64,000 nt of DNA from GCA-2715965 sp047608975 (GTDB lineage Bacteria > Verrucomicrobiota > Verrucomicrobiia > Limisphaerales > JAYPXF01): NCBI GenBank assembly GCA_047608975.1, contig JBLFYM010000009.1, positions 1-64,000 on the forward strand, given 5' to 3'. The position numbers were made by a program, and so were the translations under genes. The notes beneath the pieces are model-generated. The model saw nothing but the letters and a program-made list of their open reading frames with translations. It was not told where the DNA came from and searched no databases. Below are positions 23,819-31,699 of this stretch, piece after piece (position 1 is the stretch's first letter; each line of letters opens with the position of its first letter).

Positions 23819-25398
23819 TTACGATTCCCCTTCTTGCGTGGCGGTTCCGCGGCGTGCGACTCCCTGCCCGCCTTCCAGATATCTACGGTGGCCGTGTTCT
23901 TCCTTTTGGGGCCAGGCGTCGAACGGCCTCGGTCAACATAACTCTGAAGCAATTGAGACAACTTTGCGACCACCTGCGGATGTCGGGCTTGGACGTTCTT
24001 CGTTTCACCAATGTCCGCATCCAGATCAAACAACTGAAGCACCGGCATTTCGCTGAAATCGCTACGTCCGGGACGCGGAGAGCTCCAACCTCCCGAACCC
24101 GGGCACAGCGCCAACTTCCACTTGCCCTGGCGAATCGAAAACGTGCCGTTGATCGAATGATGCACCGTTGCCTCCCGCAATGGGTTCTTATCCCGCCCCA
24201 ACAATGCCGGGAGAAAACTCACACTGTCTTCGGCCGCATTCTTCGGAACCCGTTGCTCAATGATGGCAGCAGCGGTCGCGAAGAGGTCGCTCTGACAAAT
24301 CGTCTGCGAACTGATCGTGCCCGCCTTCACCTTCCCGGGCCAACGGGCGATGAATGGAACGCGATGTCCACCCTCGAAGATATCCGCCTTGTGCCCGCGA
24401 TAGACATCACTGGGAAAATGTCCTTTCGCGGCGAGCTCTGCGAACTTGGCCTGCGGTGAACACCCATTGTCCGTCGTAAAGATCAGCAGCGTGTTGTCGG
24501 CCAGTCCAGTCCGATCCAAGGCCTTCATCACCTGGCCAACAGTCCAGTCAACCTGCATCGTGAAGTCGCCGTATTTGTTCAGCCCGCTCTTGCCCAGAAA
24601 TTCCTTGGTCGGACTGATCGGTGTATGTGGGGCGTTCAACGGGAAGTAGACAAAGAACGGTTTCCCGGCTTTGGATCGCGCCGCGTTGTCACCGATGAAC
24701 TTCACGGCTTCCTCCGTGATTCGTGGAAGCACATCCACATCTTCGAAATCCACATCAGCCGGGCCCTTACGAGGAAAACCCTTGGTGACAATCTTCGTCA
24801 CCAGCGGCTTGTCGTTCCTAATGAACACATAGGGCGGCATGTCGAGTGACGCACTGATTCCGAAGAAATAGTCAAAACCCACCGTGGTCGGTCCCTGCTT
24901 CACGGGCTTCAGGTAGTCGACCTCGTAAGCATCGGCGAAATCCTTGACGAAGGTGTCGCCATCGTCTGCATAGCCGCCCCTCTTGAGTGGCCAATTCATT
25001 CCCATATGCCACTTGCCGATCGCCGCGGTCCGATAGCCATTCTTTTGCAGAAAGTTTCCCACGGTAATCCGATCGGGCTCAATCAAACGGCGTGACCACC
25101 CCCAGCAGACGCCACTCTGCAACCGTGATCGCCAGTTGTAGCGCCCGGTCACAATGGCATAGCGCGTGGGAGTACAGACCGACGAACTGGAATGCGCATC
25201 GGTGAACGCCATTCCTTCAGAAGCCAACTGATCCAGATGCGGCGTCTTGATCTTGCACCGCTCACTCAAGACGTCCACATCCCCCACCCCCATGTCGTCC
25301 GCGAGAATGAAGATGATGTTAGGATTCGCTGCCGAGAGAAATCCGACAATCGGTGTAAGAAACACCAGGGCACAGAGGGAGGCAGTTTTGATCAGCAT
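23815..25398 (-). CDS. Exported sulfatase (arylsulfatase family)
   Basis: This 527-residue protein has a signal peptide (residues 1-23). The metal-binding A-D-D-M-G is at 33-37 and the sulfatase signature C-T-P-T-R at 75-79; Cys75 would be converted to formylglycine by a maturase that is not in the window. Further blocks such as G-K-W-H-M-G, D-N-T-L-L-I-F-T-T-D-N-G and F-E-G-G-H-R-V-P-F fit the family. It probably removes sulfate from a sulfated polysaccharide outside the cytoplasm. The C-terminus is Lys/Arg-rich. The next gene (DksA-like) overlaps it by four bases. Confidence 0.93.
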   Translation of the reverse strand: MLIKTASLCALVFLTPIVGFLSAANPNIIFILADDMGVGDVDVLSERCKIKTPHLDQLASEGMAFTDAHSSSSVCTPTRYAIVTGRYNWRSRLQSGVCWGWSRRLIEPDRITVGNFLQKNGYRTAAIGKWHMGMNWPLKRGGYADDGDTFVKDFADAYEVDYLKPVKQGPTTVGFDYFFGISASLDMPPYVFIRNDKPLVTKIVTKGFPRKGPADVDFEDVDVLPRITEEAVKFIGDNAARSKAGKPFFVYFPLNAPHTPISPTKEFLGKSGLNKYGDFTMQVDWTVGQVMKALDRTGLADNTLLIFTTDNGCSPQAKFAELAAKGHFPSDVYRGHKADIFEGGHRVPFIARWPGKVKAGTISSQTICQSDLFATAAAIIEQRVPKNAAEDSVSFLPALLGRDKNPLREATVHHSINGTFSIRQGKWKLALCPGSGGWSSPRPGRSDFSEMPVLQLFDLDADIGETKNVQARHPQVVAKLSQLLQSYVDRGRSTPGPKRKNTATVDIWKAGRESHAAEPPRKKGNRK

Positions 25399-25533
25399 GA
25401 TTCCCCATGGTTTAGCCCATTACAGAAAACGAGCAAGAACTCTGCACGCAGCAATTCCACCCAAGCCATTGTGGGGCAAGTCGCCCTGATTAAGCACTTC
25501 CGGAAGCGCGCACTCTGCCTTACCATAGGCAGC

Positions 25534-27513
25534 ATGCCCAAGGAACCGAGGTCCACGCCGCCCGCAAACGGCATGGACCTCGGTATCCCGATACTGACAG
25601 CGATAGTTTTAACAGTGGCTGGGTTGGGATTGTGGTTTCAGTTTGGCCGCGAGCCGACCCCAAACACCATCAGGGTATCGCCGCCGCCGGTCACCACACC
25701 AGGCGGCTCAGAGATCGTTTACACCAATGGACAACATCCCCAGGGCTTGACTGCGGCCATGCCAAAAATCGAACCGCGTGACGGGTATGTCGGATCGGAC
25801 GTCTGCCTTGAATGCCATGCCCAAAACCATGAATCATGGTTTAATTCATACCATCGCACAATGACCCAAAAAGCCACCGCTGATGTGGTGATGGCGGATT
25901 TCGACAACGTTCAAGTCCGCATAGGCCCCAAACCTGAGGTCTACAACCTGAGCGTGAGCCAAGGCCTGTGTTTTGTGGAAATGGGCGAGCAACACAAACT
26001 ACCGTTCTCGAGACCGAACGCGCGCATGCGCTTTCCGATCGCAATGACAACCGGTTCACATCACATGCAGGTGTACTGGTTTCCGCTCCAAGATGGTGCG
26101 CTGGGCATGCTCCCGATCGCCTATCTCAAGGCCGATCGGCGTTGGGTTCCGCGTTCGTCCACATTCCTGACGCCCCATACCGATCTCCTTGGGGTGGAAC
26201 CAGCGCGATGGAACATAGGCTGCGTTCACTGCCATACCACCCATGGAGATACCGGTCTCTCTCAACGAAACGGCGTTCCCGAGTACAACACACGGAGTGC
26301 GGAACTCGGAATTTCCTGCGAGGCCTGCCACGGTCCCGCCGCGAAGCACGTTGCGCTCCGGCGTAAAAAAGACGTAGCCCCGGTGGATGACCCAATCGTT
26401 AATCCCGCGAAGCTTTCCCCTGCTTTGTCCGCCCAGACCTGCGGTGGCTGCCACAGTTTCAGCCTGCCACATTCAGAGAACATCACTCACCCGGCCGGGG
26501 AACCGTTAACCGCTAGCCGCGCCATTCGACGATACGATGAAGCAACCAAAGATTACCTTCGCCGACAGTACGAAAACCTGGGATTGAGCGACGGGGAATT
26601 GGAAGACGCGTTGAGCGCGGATTTCGAAGGCAGTTTTTGGCCGGATGGGATGGTGCGCATTGCCGGGCGCGAGTACAATGGGATGCTCGACACCAAGTGT
26701 CACACGGCCGGGGAACTGTCCTGTGTTTCTTGCCACCAACTTCACAAACCTCGCAAAGATCCCCGTTCATACAAGGCCTGGGCTGACGACCAGTTGCACT
26801 CCGGGTTTCGAACTGACAAGGCATGTACCCAATGTCACGACCCGGCCGCGTATTCAGCAACCACCCATACCCACCACGCCGCCGCATCCAGTGGGAGTCG
26901 TTGCTACAACTGCCATATGCCGCACACCACCTACGGTGTATTGAAAGCGATGCGCAGTCACACAATCACCAGCCCCACGGTGCTGGAGTCCACCAAATAC
27001 GGTCGCCCCAATGCCTGCAATCTCTGTCATCTAGATCAGACCCTCGATTGGACCGCGCACCATCTGGCTGAACGCTACGGACAAGCGGTTCCTCGGCTGA
27101 GTGATGATCAGAAGACGATATCTGCCGCCCTCAGCTGGGCACTCGAAGGCGATGCCGCCCAGCGCGCCCTGATTGCGTGGTCCATGGGATGGCAGCCCGC
27201 CCAAGAGGCATCGTCAGCGGATTGGCTGACGCCGTATCTCGCCTTCCTCATGACCGACTCCTACGACGCCGTGCGCTACATCGCACATCGGTCTCTGAAA
27301 AGTCTTGGTGTATCCGATGCCGACTACGACTTCATCGCCGCTCCCGATTTACGAAGCCGAAGCGTGAATCAGATCAGAACCCTCTGGCTCAGGCAGCCAC
27401 ACAAAAAGATTCCCCCAACTGTTCTCATCAATCCAGATCTCAAAATTCAACATCAGGAGATCGACCGGCTCTTGGCCCGCAGGAATCAGCGACGGATTAG
27501 AATGCACGAGTGA
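25534..27513 (+). CDS. Membrane-anchored octahaem cytochrome c with HEAT-like C-terminus
   Basis: This 659-residue protein is read from the ATG at 25534, just before a membrane helix (I-L-T-A-I-V-L-T-V-A-G-L-G-L-W). Eight C-x-x-C-H haem-binding sites follow: C-L-E-C-H, C-V-H-C-H, C-E-A-C-H, C-G-G-C-H, C-V-S-C-H, C-T-Q-C-H, C-Y-N-C-H and C-N-L-C-H. The first block (Y-V-G-S-D-V-C-L-E-C-H-A-Q-N-H-E-S-W) is typical of the cytochrome c554-like family. The last 150 residues contain helical repeats of HEAT type. It probably carries electrons on the outer side of the cytoplasmic membrane; a substrate-reducing site cannot be recognised. It is divergent from the sulfatase gene, with 135 bases between starts. 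Confidence 0.88.
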   Translation: MPKEPRSTPPANGMDLGIPILTAIVLTVAGLGLWFQFGREPTPNTIRVSPPPVTTPGGSEIVYTNGQHPQGLTAAMPKIEPRDGYVGSDVCLECHAQNHESWFNSYHRTMTQKATADVVMADFDNVQVRIGPKPEVYNLSVSQGLCFVEMGEQHKLPFSRPNARMRFPIAMTTGSHHMQVYWFPLQDGALGMLPIAYLKADRRWVPRSSTFLTPHTDLLGVEPARWNIGCVHCHTTHGDTGLSQRNGVPEYNTRSAELGISCEACHGPAAKHVALRRKKDVAPVDDPIVNPAKLSPALSAQTCGGCHSFSLPHSENITHPAGEPLTASRAIRRYDEATKDYLRRQYENLGLSDGELEDALSADFEGSFWPDGMVRIAGREYNGMLDTKCHTAGELSCVSCHQLHKPRKDPRSYKAWADDQLHSGFRTDKACTQCHDPAAYSATTHTHHAAASSGSRCYNCHMPHTTYGVLKAMRSHTITSPTVLESTKYGRPNACNLCHLDQTLDWTAHHLAERYGQAVPRLSDDQKTISAALSWALEGDAAQRALIAWSMGWQPAQEASSADWLTPYLAFLMTDSYDAVRYIAHRSLKSLGVSDADYDFIAAPDLRSRSVNQIRTLWLRQPHKKIPPTVLINPDLKIQHQEIDRLLARRNQRRIRMHE

Positions 27514-27561
27514 CGCTCGGGCTTCCCTGTTCGAGACAACAGGTAACGCATCAAGTGTCAT

Positions 27562-29097
27562 TCATCCGACCGTTTCTGCGGCATGTCGCGATTGGCGCTT
27601 GGGGCCTGCGACCGCTTTCGCATCCTTCCCCCTCGCCGCCTCACTTATGTGCCCTCTCAGCGGAAGGGGGATATCGTTTCTCCCCGCACACTGATAGTCA
27701 GCCAACAACCTGGAGGCCGCCAGTTCCGGATCCACACCGTTCATCTCAGTCAGATACCCGAACACAAAGCCAACGAGTTGGGTCAGTGCAATCCCATGGC
27801 GACGCCCGGCTTTCTCCGCCAGATAGTCTGCAAAACTCAGAAAGGCCTGAAACGGCGATCTGTCTCCCGCCCAGATCAATTCTCTTGAGCTCACAAAATT
27901 CCCACTGTTCCCGACCAGATCCCAGTAACGGGCGAAACGACGCATCCGTTGGAACGTGGCGAAATCCAGATCTCGATTTGAGAGTATTTCAAACGGGGGA
28001 TGAGGACTGTAGATCATTTTGAATTCGTCATCGTGACGAATGATCGGTGTTCCTTTGAGTCGCTTCAGAATGCCTATCTGAATCTCCTGCGGTCGCATTT
28101 TCACGAGCCGATCGAATCCCGTGCCAAACGAGTCCAAGGTTTCGCCGGGTAATCCCACAATCAGATCGGCGTGGATATGCACCCCGGTATCCCCACGTAG
28201 AAAGTGGAAGTTGTCCGCCATCTTGTCGTAGTTCTGGCGGCGGCTGATATGGGCCGATACCTCGTCGTTAAATGTCTGGATCCCGACCTCGAACTGAAGC
28301 GCGCCCGGTGGGAACTTTTTGATCAATTCCCGCAGTCCTTCAGGAAGACGATCAGGGATCATCTCGAAGTGCAAAAACAGCCCGTCAAAGAAACGTTCCA
28401 GGAAGAATTCCAGAATCGCCTCACTCACCCGCATATTGAGGTTAAACGTCCGGTCCACAAACTTGAACTCCTTGGCTCCCCGTTGAAGCAATCCCTCCAT
28501 CGCACCGAGGAACCGATCCAGATCAAACGCACGAACCGGGATGTCGAGTGAGGACAGGCAAAACTCGCAGGTGAAGGGGCAACCGCGGGAGGCTTCAACA
28601 TAGATCACGCGATGAGACAAATCCTCTTCAGTGTAGAGATCGTAGGGCAGTTCCAAGTCCGCCAATTTGGGCAGCAGCGCCGGAATAACCCGCGAGGTTG
28701 GGGCTGCGCCGTCCAGAATCTGAGAGCAAACGCGTCCGAATTCCTGGTCCGCTTCTCCAGTGATCGTATAGTCGGCCAGCTCGACGATGGACTGTTTCCC
28801 CGTATCAAAACTGACCTCAGGACCACCCAACAGAATCTTCACCGCCGGTGCCAGGCGACGAATCAGCGCGATAACTTCCTCTGACTGGGTCGTGTTCCAA
28901 ATGTAAATCCCGAAGCCGATAATCTTGGGATTCAACGCCAGGAGTCGCTCAACGATTTCGAGCGGACGCTGGTTGATGTCGAATTCAACCATCGTTGTTC
29001 GGTCCTTCAATTCGCCCATATTCGCGAGCAGATATCGCAAGCCAAACGAGGCGTGGATATACTTGGCGTTGAGCGTGGTGAGAACGATTTCCGACAC
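27562..29097 (-). CDS. B12-binding radical SAM protein (DUF4080 type)
   Basis: This 511-residue cytoplasmic protein has an N-terminal cobalamin-binding Rossmann-like domain (about 1-130, with G-F-G-I-Y-I-W-N and L-L-G-G-P-E-V-S). A radical SAM domain follows, with its cluster motif in G-C-P-F-T-C-E-F-C (C-x3-C-x2-C) near residue 175. The C-terminal region looks like DUF4080. Its substrate is unknown; related proteins methylate or rearrange unactivated carbons. It begins 86 bases after the proteasome beta subunit gene, on the same strand, in the place where prcA and pafA stand in other UBact/Pup clusters. Confidence 0.85.
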   Translation of the reverse strand: MSEIVLTTLNAKYIHASFGLRYLLANMGELKDRTTMVEFDINQRPLEIVERLLALNPKIIGFGIYIWNTTQSEEVIALIRRLAPAVKILLGGPEVSFDTGKQSIVELADYTITGEADQEFGRVCSQILDGAAPTSRVIPALLPKLADLELPYDLYTEEDLSHRVIYVEASRGCPFTCEFCLSSLDIPVRAFDLDRFLGAMEGLLQRGAKEFKFVDRTFNLNMRVSEAILEFFLERFFDGLFLHFEMIPDRLPEGLRELIKKFPPGALQFEVGIQTFNDEVSAHISRRQNYDKMADNFHFLRGDTGVHIHADLIVGLPGETLDSFGTGFDRLVKMRPQEIQIGILKRLKGTPIIRHDDEFKMIYSPHPPFEILSNRDLDFATFQRMRRFARYWDLVGNSGNFVSSRELIWAGDRSPFQAFLSFADYLAEKAGRRHGIALTQLVGFVFGYLTEMNGVDPELAASRLLADYQCAGRNDIPLPLRGHISEAARGKDAKAVAGPKRQSRHAAETVG

Positions 29098-29183
29098 AGC
29101 GTGGGAAGTTGAACAGAAAGCAGGGATAGGACACCAGCGGATTCAGCAGGATGCCCGCTAGCTCCAATATCAGCCGACCGAGG

Positions 29184-29954
29184 TTATTTCATGCACGCTG
29201 CCTGGCGCGCATCATCGACGGTCTCAATCCCGTCCTTGGTCAGCACTCGGATCGTGGCAAAGGCCTGCCGTTCAGGGTCGACTCCCCCGGTCGCAGAATC
29301 AAACTCAGCGGCGGTCATCAGGAGGCGGAGCGCAAAGCGAACGGCCTCATCACGCGACATCTCGGAAGGATTGGTATTTCCGTATTTCGATTCGTAGCTG
29401 ATGACGCTGCGGATGGTCATGGACCCGGATCCGGTGGTCGCAAAACCAACCGCCTGGAACTGGGCACCAAGCGGATCGTAAAAGAAGATCTGTGGCCGTG
29501 GTGAATTGGAACTCTGATCCACACCCGCAAATATCGGAACCACAATCCCAATTCCTTGCAGGGTCATCGGAACATTGTCGCGCAGCAAGCGGGCCAATGC
29601 CCGCACCTTGGCAGCGAGGCTCAGCGGCTGAAGTTGGCTCCGGCGATAGTATTCGAAGGAGGTTTGCAGGACTCGGGCCATTTCGAAGGCAGTGGCAGGC
29701 ACTCCGGCAATGGCCAGCAGCGAAGTCGCGTCGAGTTCGATCACTTTCTCCACGGAATCCGTGACGATCAGATTTCCGGCGGTGGCGCGACGATCCCCCA
29801 CCATCATAACGCCCTCGGAAAATTCGAATGCGAAGACGGTTGTACCATGGGTCTGCTCAGGGGCGGCAGACGTCGCGCGCACGTTCAACGGTGGAATGGA
29901 ACGGGCAGTCAACAGGGAAAGAAAATCTCCGGCAATCTGATTGGATTCGCTCAT
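29184..29954 (-). CDS. prcB: 20S proteasome beta subunit
   Basis: This 256-residue protein has a 37-residue propeptide ending in H-G and cleaved before T-T-V-F-A-F, exactly as in actinobacterial PrcB. In mature numbering, Thr1, Asp17 (V-G-D-R-R) and Lys33 (V-E-K) are in the right places, and the T-G-S-G-S segment supplies the Ser of the active site, so it should be a working threonine peptidase. Its start overlaps the stop of the UBact gene by four bases (ATGA). PrcB normally forms two inner rings between two PrcA rings; no alpha subunit gene is present in the window. Confidence 0.95.
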   Translation of the reverse strand: MSESNQIAGDFLSLLTARSIPPLNVRATSAAPEQTHGTTVFAFEFSEGVMMVGDRRATAGNLIVTDSVEKVIELDATSLLAIAGVPATAFEMARVLQTSFEYYRRSQLQPLSLAAKVRALARLLRDNVPMTLQGIGIVVPIFAGVDQSSNSPRPQIFFYDPLGAQFQAVGFATTGSGSMTIRSVISYESKYGNTNPSEMSRDEAVRFALRLLMTAAEFDSATGGVDPERQAFATIRVLTKDGIETVDDARQAACMK

Positions 29955-30124
29955 TGTCCGGTGCGTTGCCGATAGCGCTTGGCCTGGTCCGGATCGACTT
30001 TTTTCATCCGTTTCAAGAGATCCTGAACATCGGGCTTCTCCACCTTGGGTTCGCTGGGTCCCGCGCCATCTCCCCCGGGACCGTCTGGTCCGCCGGAACG
30101 TTCTTTTTGTTTTTGATCAGGCAT
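29951..30124 (-). CDS. ubact: Prokaryotic ubiquitin-like modifier (UBact/Pup type)
   Basis: This 57-residue protein is read from the ATG at 30122-30124 (an upstream in-frame ATG at 30190 overlaps dop and gives an unlikely extra 22 residues). The N-terminal half is Gly/Pro/Asp-rich and probably disordered. The C-terminal half (residues about 31-50, V-Q-D-L-L-K-R-M-K-K) is a helix as in Pup. It ends in R-Y-R-Q-R-T-G-Q. UBact proteins of Gram-negative bacteria end in such an R-(T/S)-G-(E/Q) tail; the final Gln here implies that Dop must deamidate it to Glu before ligation. It lies 2 bases behind dop and overlaps prcB. Position, size and tail together identify it. Confidence 0.92.
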   Translation of the reverse strand: MPDQKQKERSGGPDGPGGDGAGPSEPKVEKPDVQDLLKRMKKVDPDQAKRYRQRTGQ

Positions 30125-30126
30125 TG

Positions 30127-31653
30127 CTATTCGGATTTGTGGTTCAGCAGAAACCGGAATTCGTCCGGGGTTTCGGCTTTTTCGATGCACGAACGATAAT
30201 GCAGAACGTCAGCCGGCGCGAACAAATCGAGCAGCGAAATCTTGATCTCCTGTTGCTCCCCTTGCAGCACCACATGATCCCATTGTGCGGCGAGCACCTG
30301 TTCCGGGAATTTGCCGATGCAACGTCCGCGAATAAATGCGCGGGTGGTATCCGGTGGTTCTTTCTGCGCGGCACGTGCCGTGGCCGGATTTGGAATTGAT
30401 CGAATGGAACCGCTCTGCTCGAGCCCGAAGTACAAACCAGATTCGAGATCCAGTCGGTGATACTCCAGATCGAGGCTTTGCACCCATGGATCGTCCGGGG
30501 CCAGTCCTTGGGACTTTTGGAACTCGGTAATCAAGGCGTGCTTGGCAACCCAATCCACCCGATCACGGCATCGCAGCGGGTCCGCTTCGAGATCATTCAG
30601 GACACGCTCCCATTCCGTAACGGTCCAGGACGCGTCGGCATGATCCAGCACACATGACTCACGAACCGCATCAAGATAGCGACGTTGAACATCGATCGCA
30701 TTCGAACCGGAACGATCCTTCAAGGTCAGGAACCATTGAAAATTCGGATCCCGCGAAATCGATTTTAGAGTATCGACCGGGGCGACGAGTTCAGGCGGTT
30801 CCAGATCCGGATTGCGTATCAGGGCTTCGAGAACCAGAGCCAGTGTTCCGACTTTCAAGCGCGTTGCAAATGGGGACATGTTGGCATCTCCGAGAATGAC
30901 GTGAAAGCGGCGCCAGTCCGCCGGATTCGCATGGGGCTCGTCCCGGGTATTGATCAGCGGACGTTTCTGCATGGTGTCCACACTCTGCCTCACGGTGAAG
31001 AAGTCGCTCCGCTGGGAGATCTGAAAATTGGACGCGAGCAGTTTGTCTTCGCCCTCCACTGCGAACTTCCCCGCGCCGGCAAAGATCTGGCGCGTGACCA
31101 TGAACGCCTCGATGGAATGCACCAATCGTTCCCATGAAAGCGACCGGGGAAGCAGGTAGTTCTCGTGACATCCGTAGCTGTGTCCCCGGAAATCGGTGTT
31201 GTTCTTGTAGATTCGAACCGTGGCGCCCCGTTCCGCCGAGAGACGTTCCGCACAATCCATCACAATCTGTTCGCCCGCCCGATCGTGCGCGGCCAGTTCG
31301 TCGAGCGTAGAACATTCAGGGGTGCAGTACTCCGGGTGGGCGTGATCGTTGTAGAATCGCGCACCGTTACTCAGGGCAAGATCGCTCTTGATCTCGGCGA
31401 AGGTAAGTTCGCGCTGGGCGTCTTGGGCAAAGTAGTTGGATTCATCGTAGTCCTGCCGCAGTTCCTCCACTTTGAACCCGCGCACATCCGCATGCGGATC
31501 TTCGGCGGCGTAGTCCCATTTCATTCGCACCCCGGGCGCAAGCGCACTGCGCACCAGGGCGATGGACTCCGCGACAACGTCCAAGTCTTCGGCATCATCT
31601 CGCGTGATGCCGTACTCAGTTTCGATGCCAAAATGGATCAACAGTTTGTCCAC
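30127..31653 (-). CDS. dop: Deamidase/depupylase Dop for the UBact modifier
   Basis: This 508-residue enzyme of the glutamine-synthetase-like carboxylate-amine ligase fold has G-I-E-T-E-Y-G-I at the N-terminus, the catalytic Asp in Y-N-D-H-A-H-P-E-Y (Asp103), Y-K-N-N-T-D-F-R-G, G-C-H-E-N-Y-L, Q-R-S-D-F-F, I-N-T-R-D-E-P-H-A and G-D-A-N-M. The insert between R-G-F and N-G-A-R (about residues 61-96) corresponds to the Dop loop, which PafA lacks. The C-terminal T-R-A-F-I-R-G-R-C block also matches Dop. It would convert the modifier's C-terminal Gln to Glu and remove the modifier from substrates. The gene is 46 bases behind the ATPase gene. Confidence 0.93.
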   Translation of the reverse strand: MDKLLIHFGIETEYGITRDDAEDLDVVAESIALVRSALAPGVRMKWDYAAEDPHADVRGFKVEELRQDYDESNYFAQDAQRELTFAEIKSDLALSNGARFYNDHAHPEYCTPECSTLDELAAHDRAGEQIVMDCAERLSAERGATVRIYKNNTDFRGHSYGCHENYLLPRSLSWERLVHSIEAFMVTRQIFAGAGKFAVEGEDKLLASNFQISQRSDFFTVRQSVDTMQKRPLINTRDEPHANPADWRRFHVILGDANMSPFATRLKVGTLALVLEALIRNPDLEPPELVAPVDTLKSISRDPNFQWFLTLKDRSGSNAIDVQRRYLDAVRESCVLDHADASWTVTEWERVLNDLEADPLRCRDRVDWVAKHALITEFQKSQGLAPDDPWVQSLDLEYHRLDLESGLYFGLEQSGSIRSIPNPATARAAQKEPPDTTRAFIRGRCIGKFPEQVLAAQWDHVVLQGEQQEIKISLLDLFAPADVLHYRSCIEKAETPDEFRFLLNHKSE

Positions 31654-31699
31654 GGATCTGTTCGAATGAGGCCCACGAATAATTTTGGACTGGCCACCG

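Noticed and set aside
30125..30190. Longer start for the UBact modifier at 30190
   Set aside because: The additional 22 residues overlap dop and do not resemble modifiers, and the ATG at 30124 sits 2 bases behind the dop stop.
30127..31653. Possible PafA (ligase) instead of Dop
   Set aside because: The insert between the R-G-F and N-G-A-R motifs corresponds to the Dop loop, and C-terminal blocks match Dop, not PafA.
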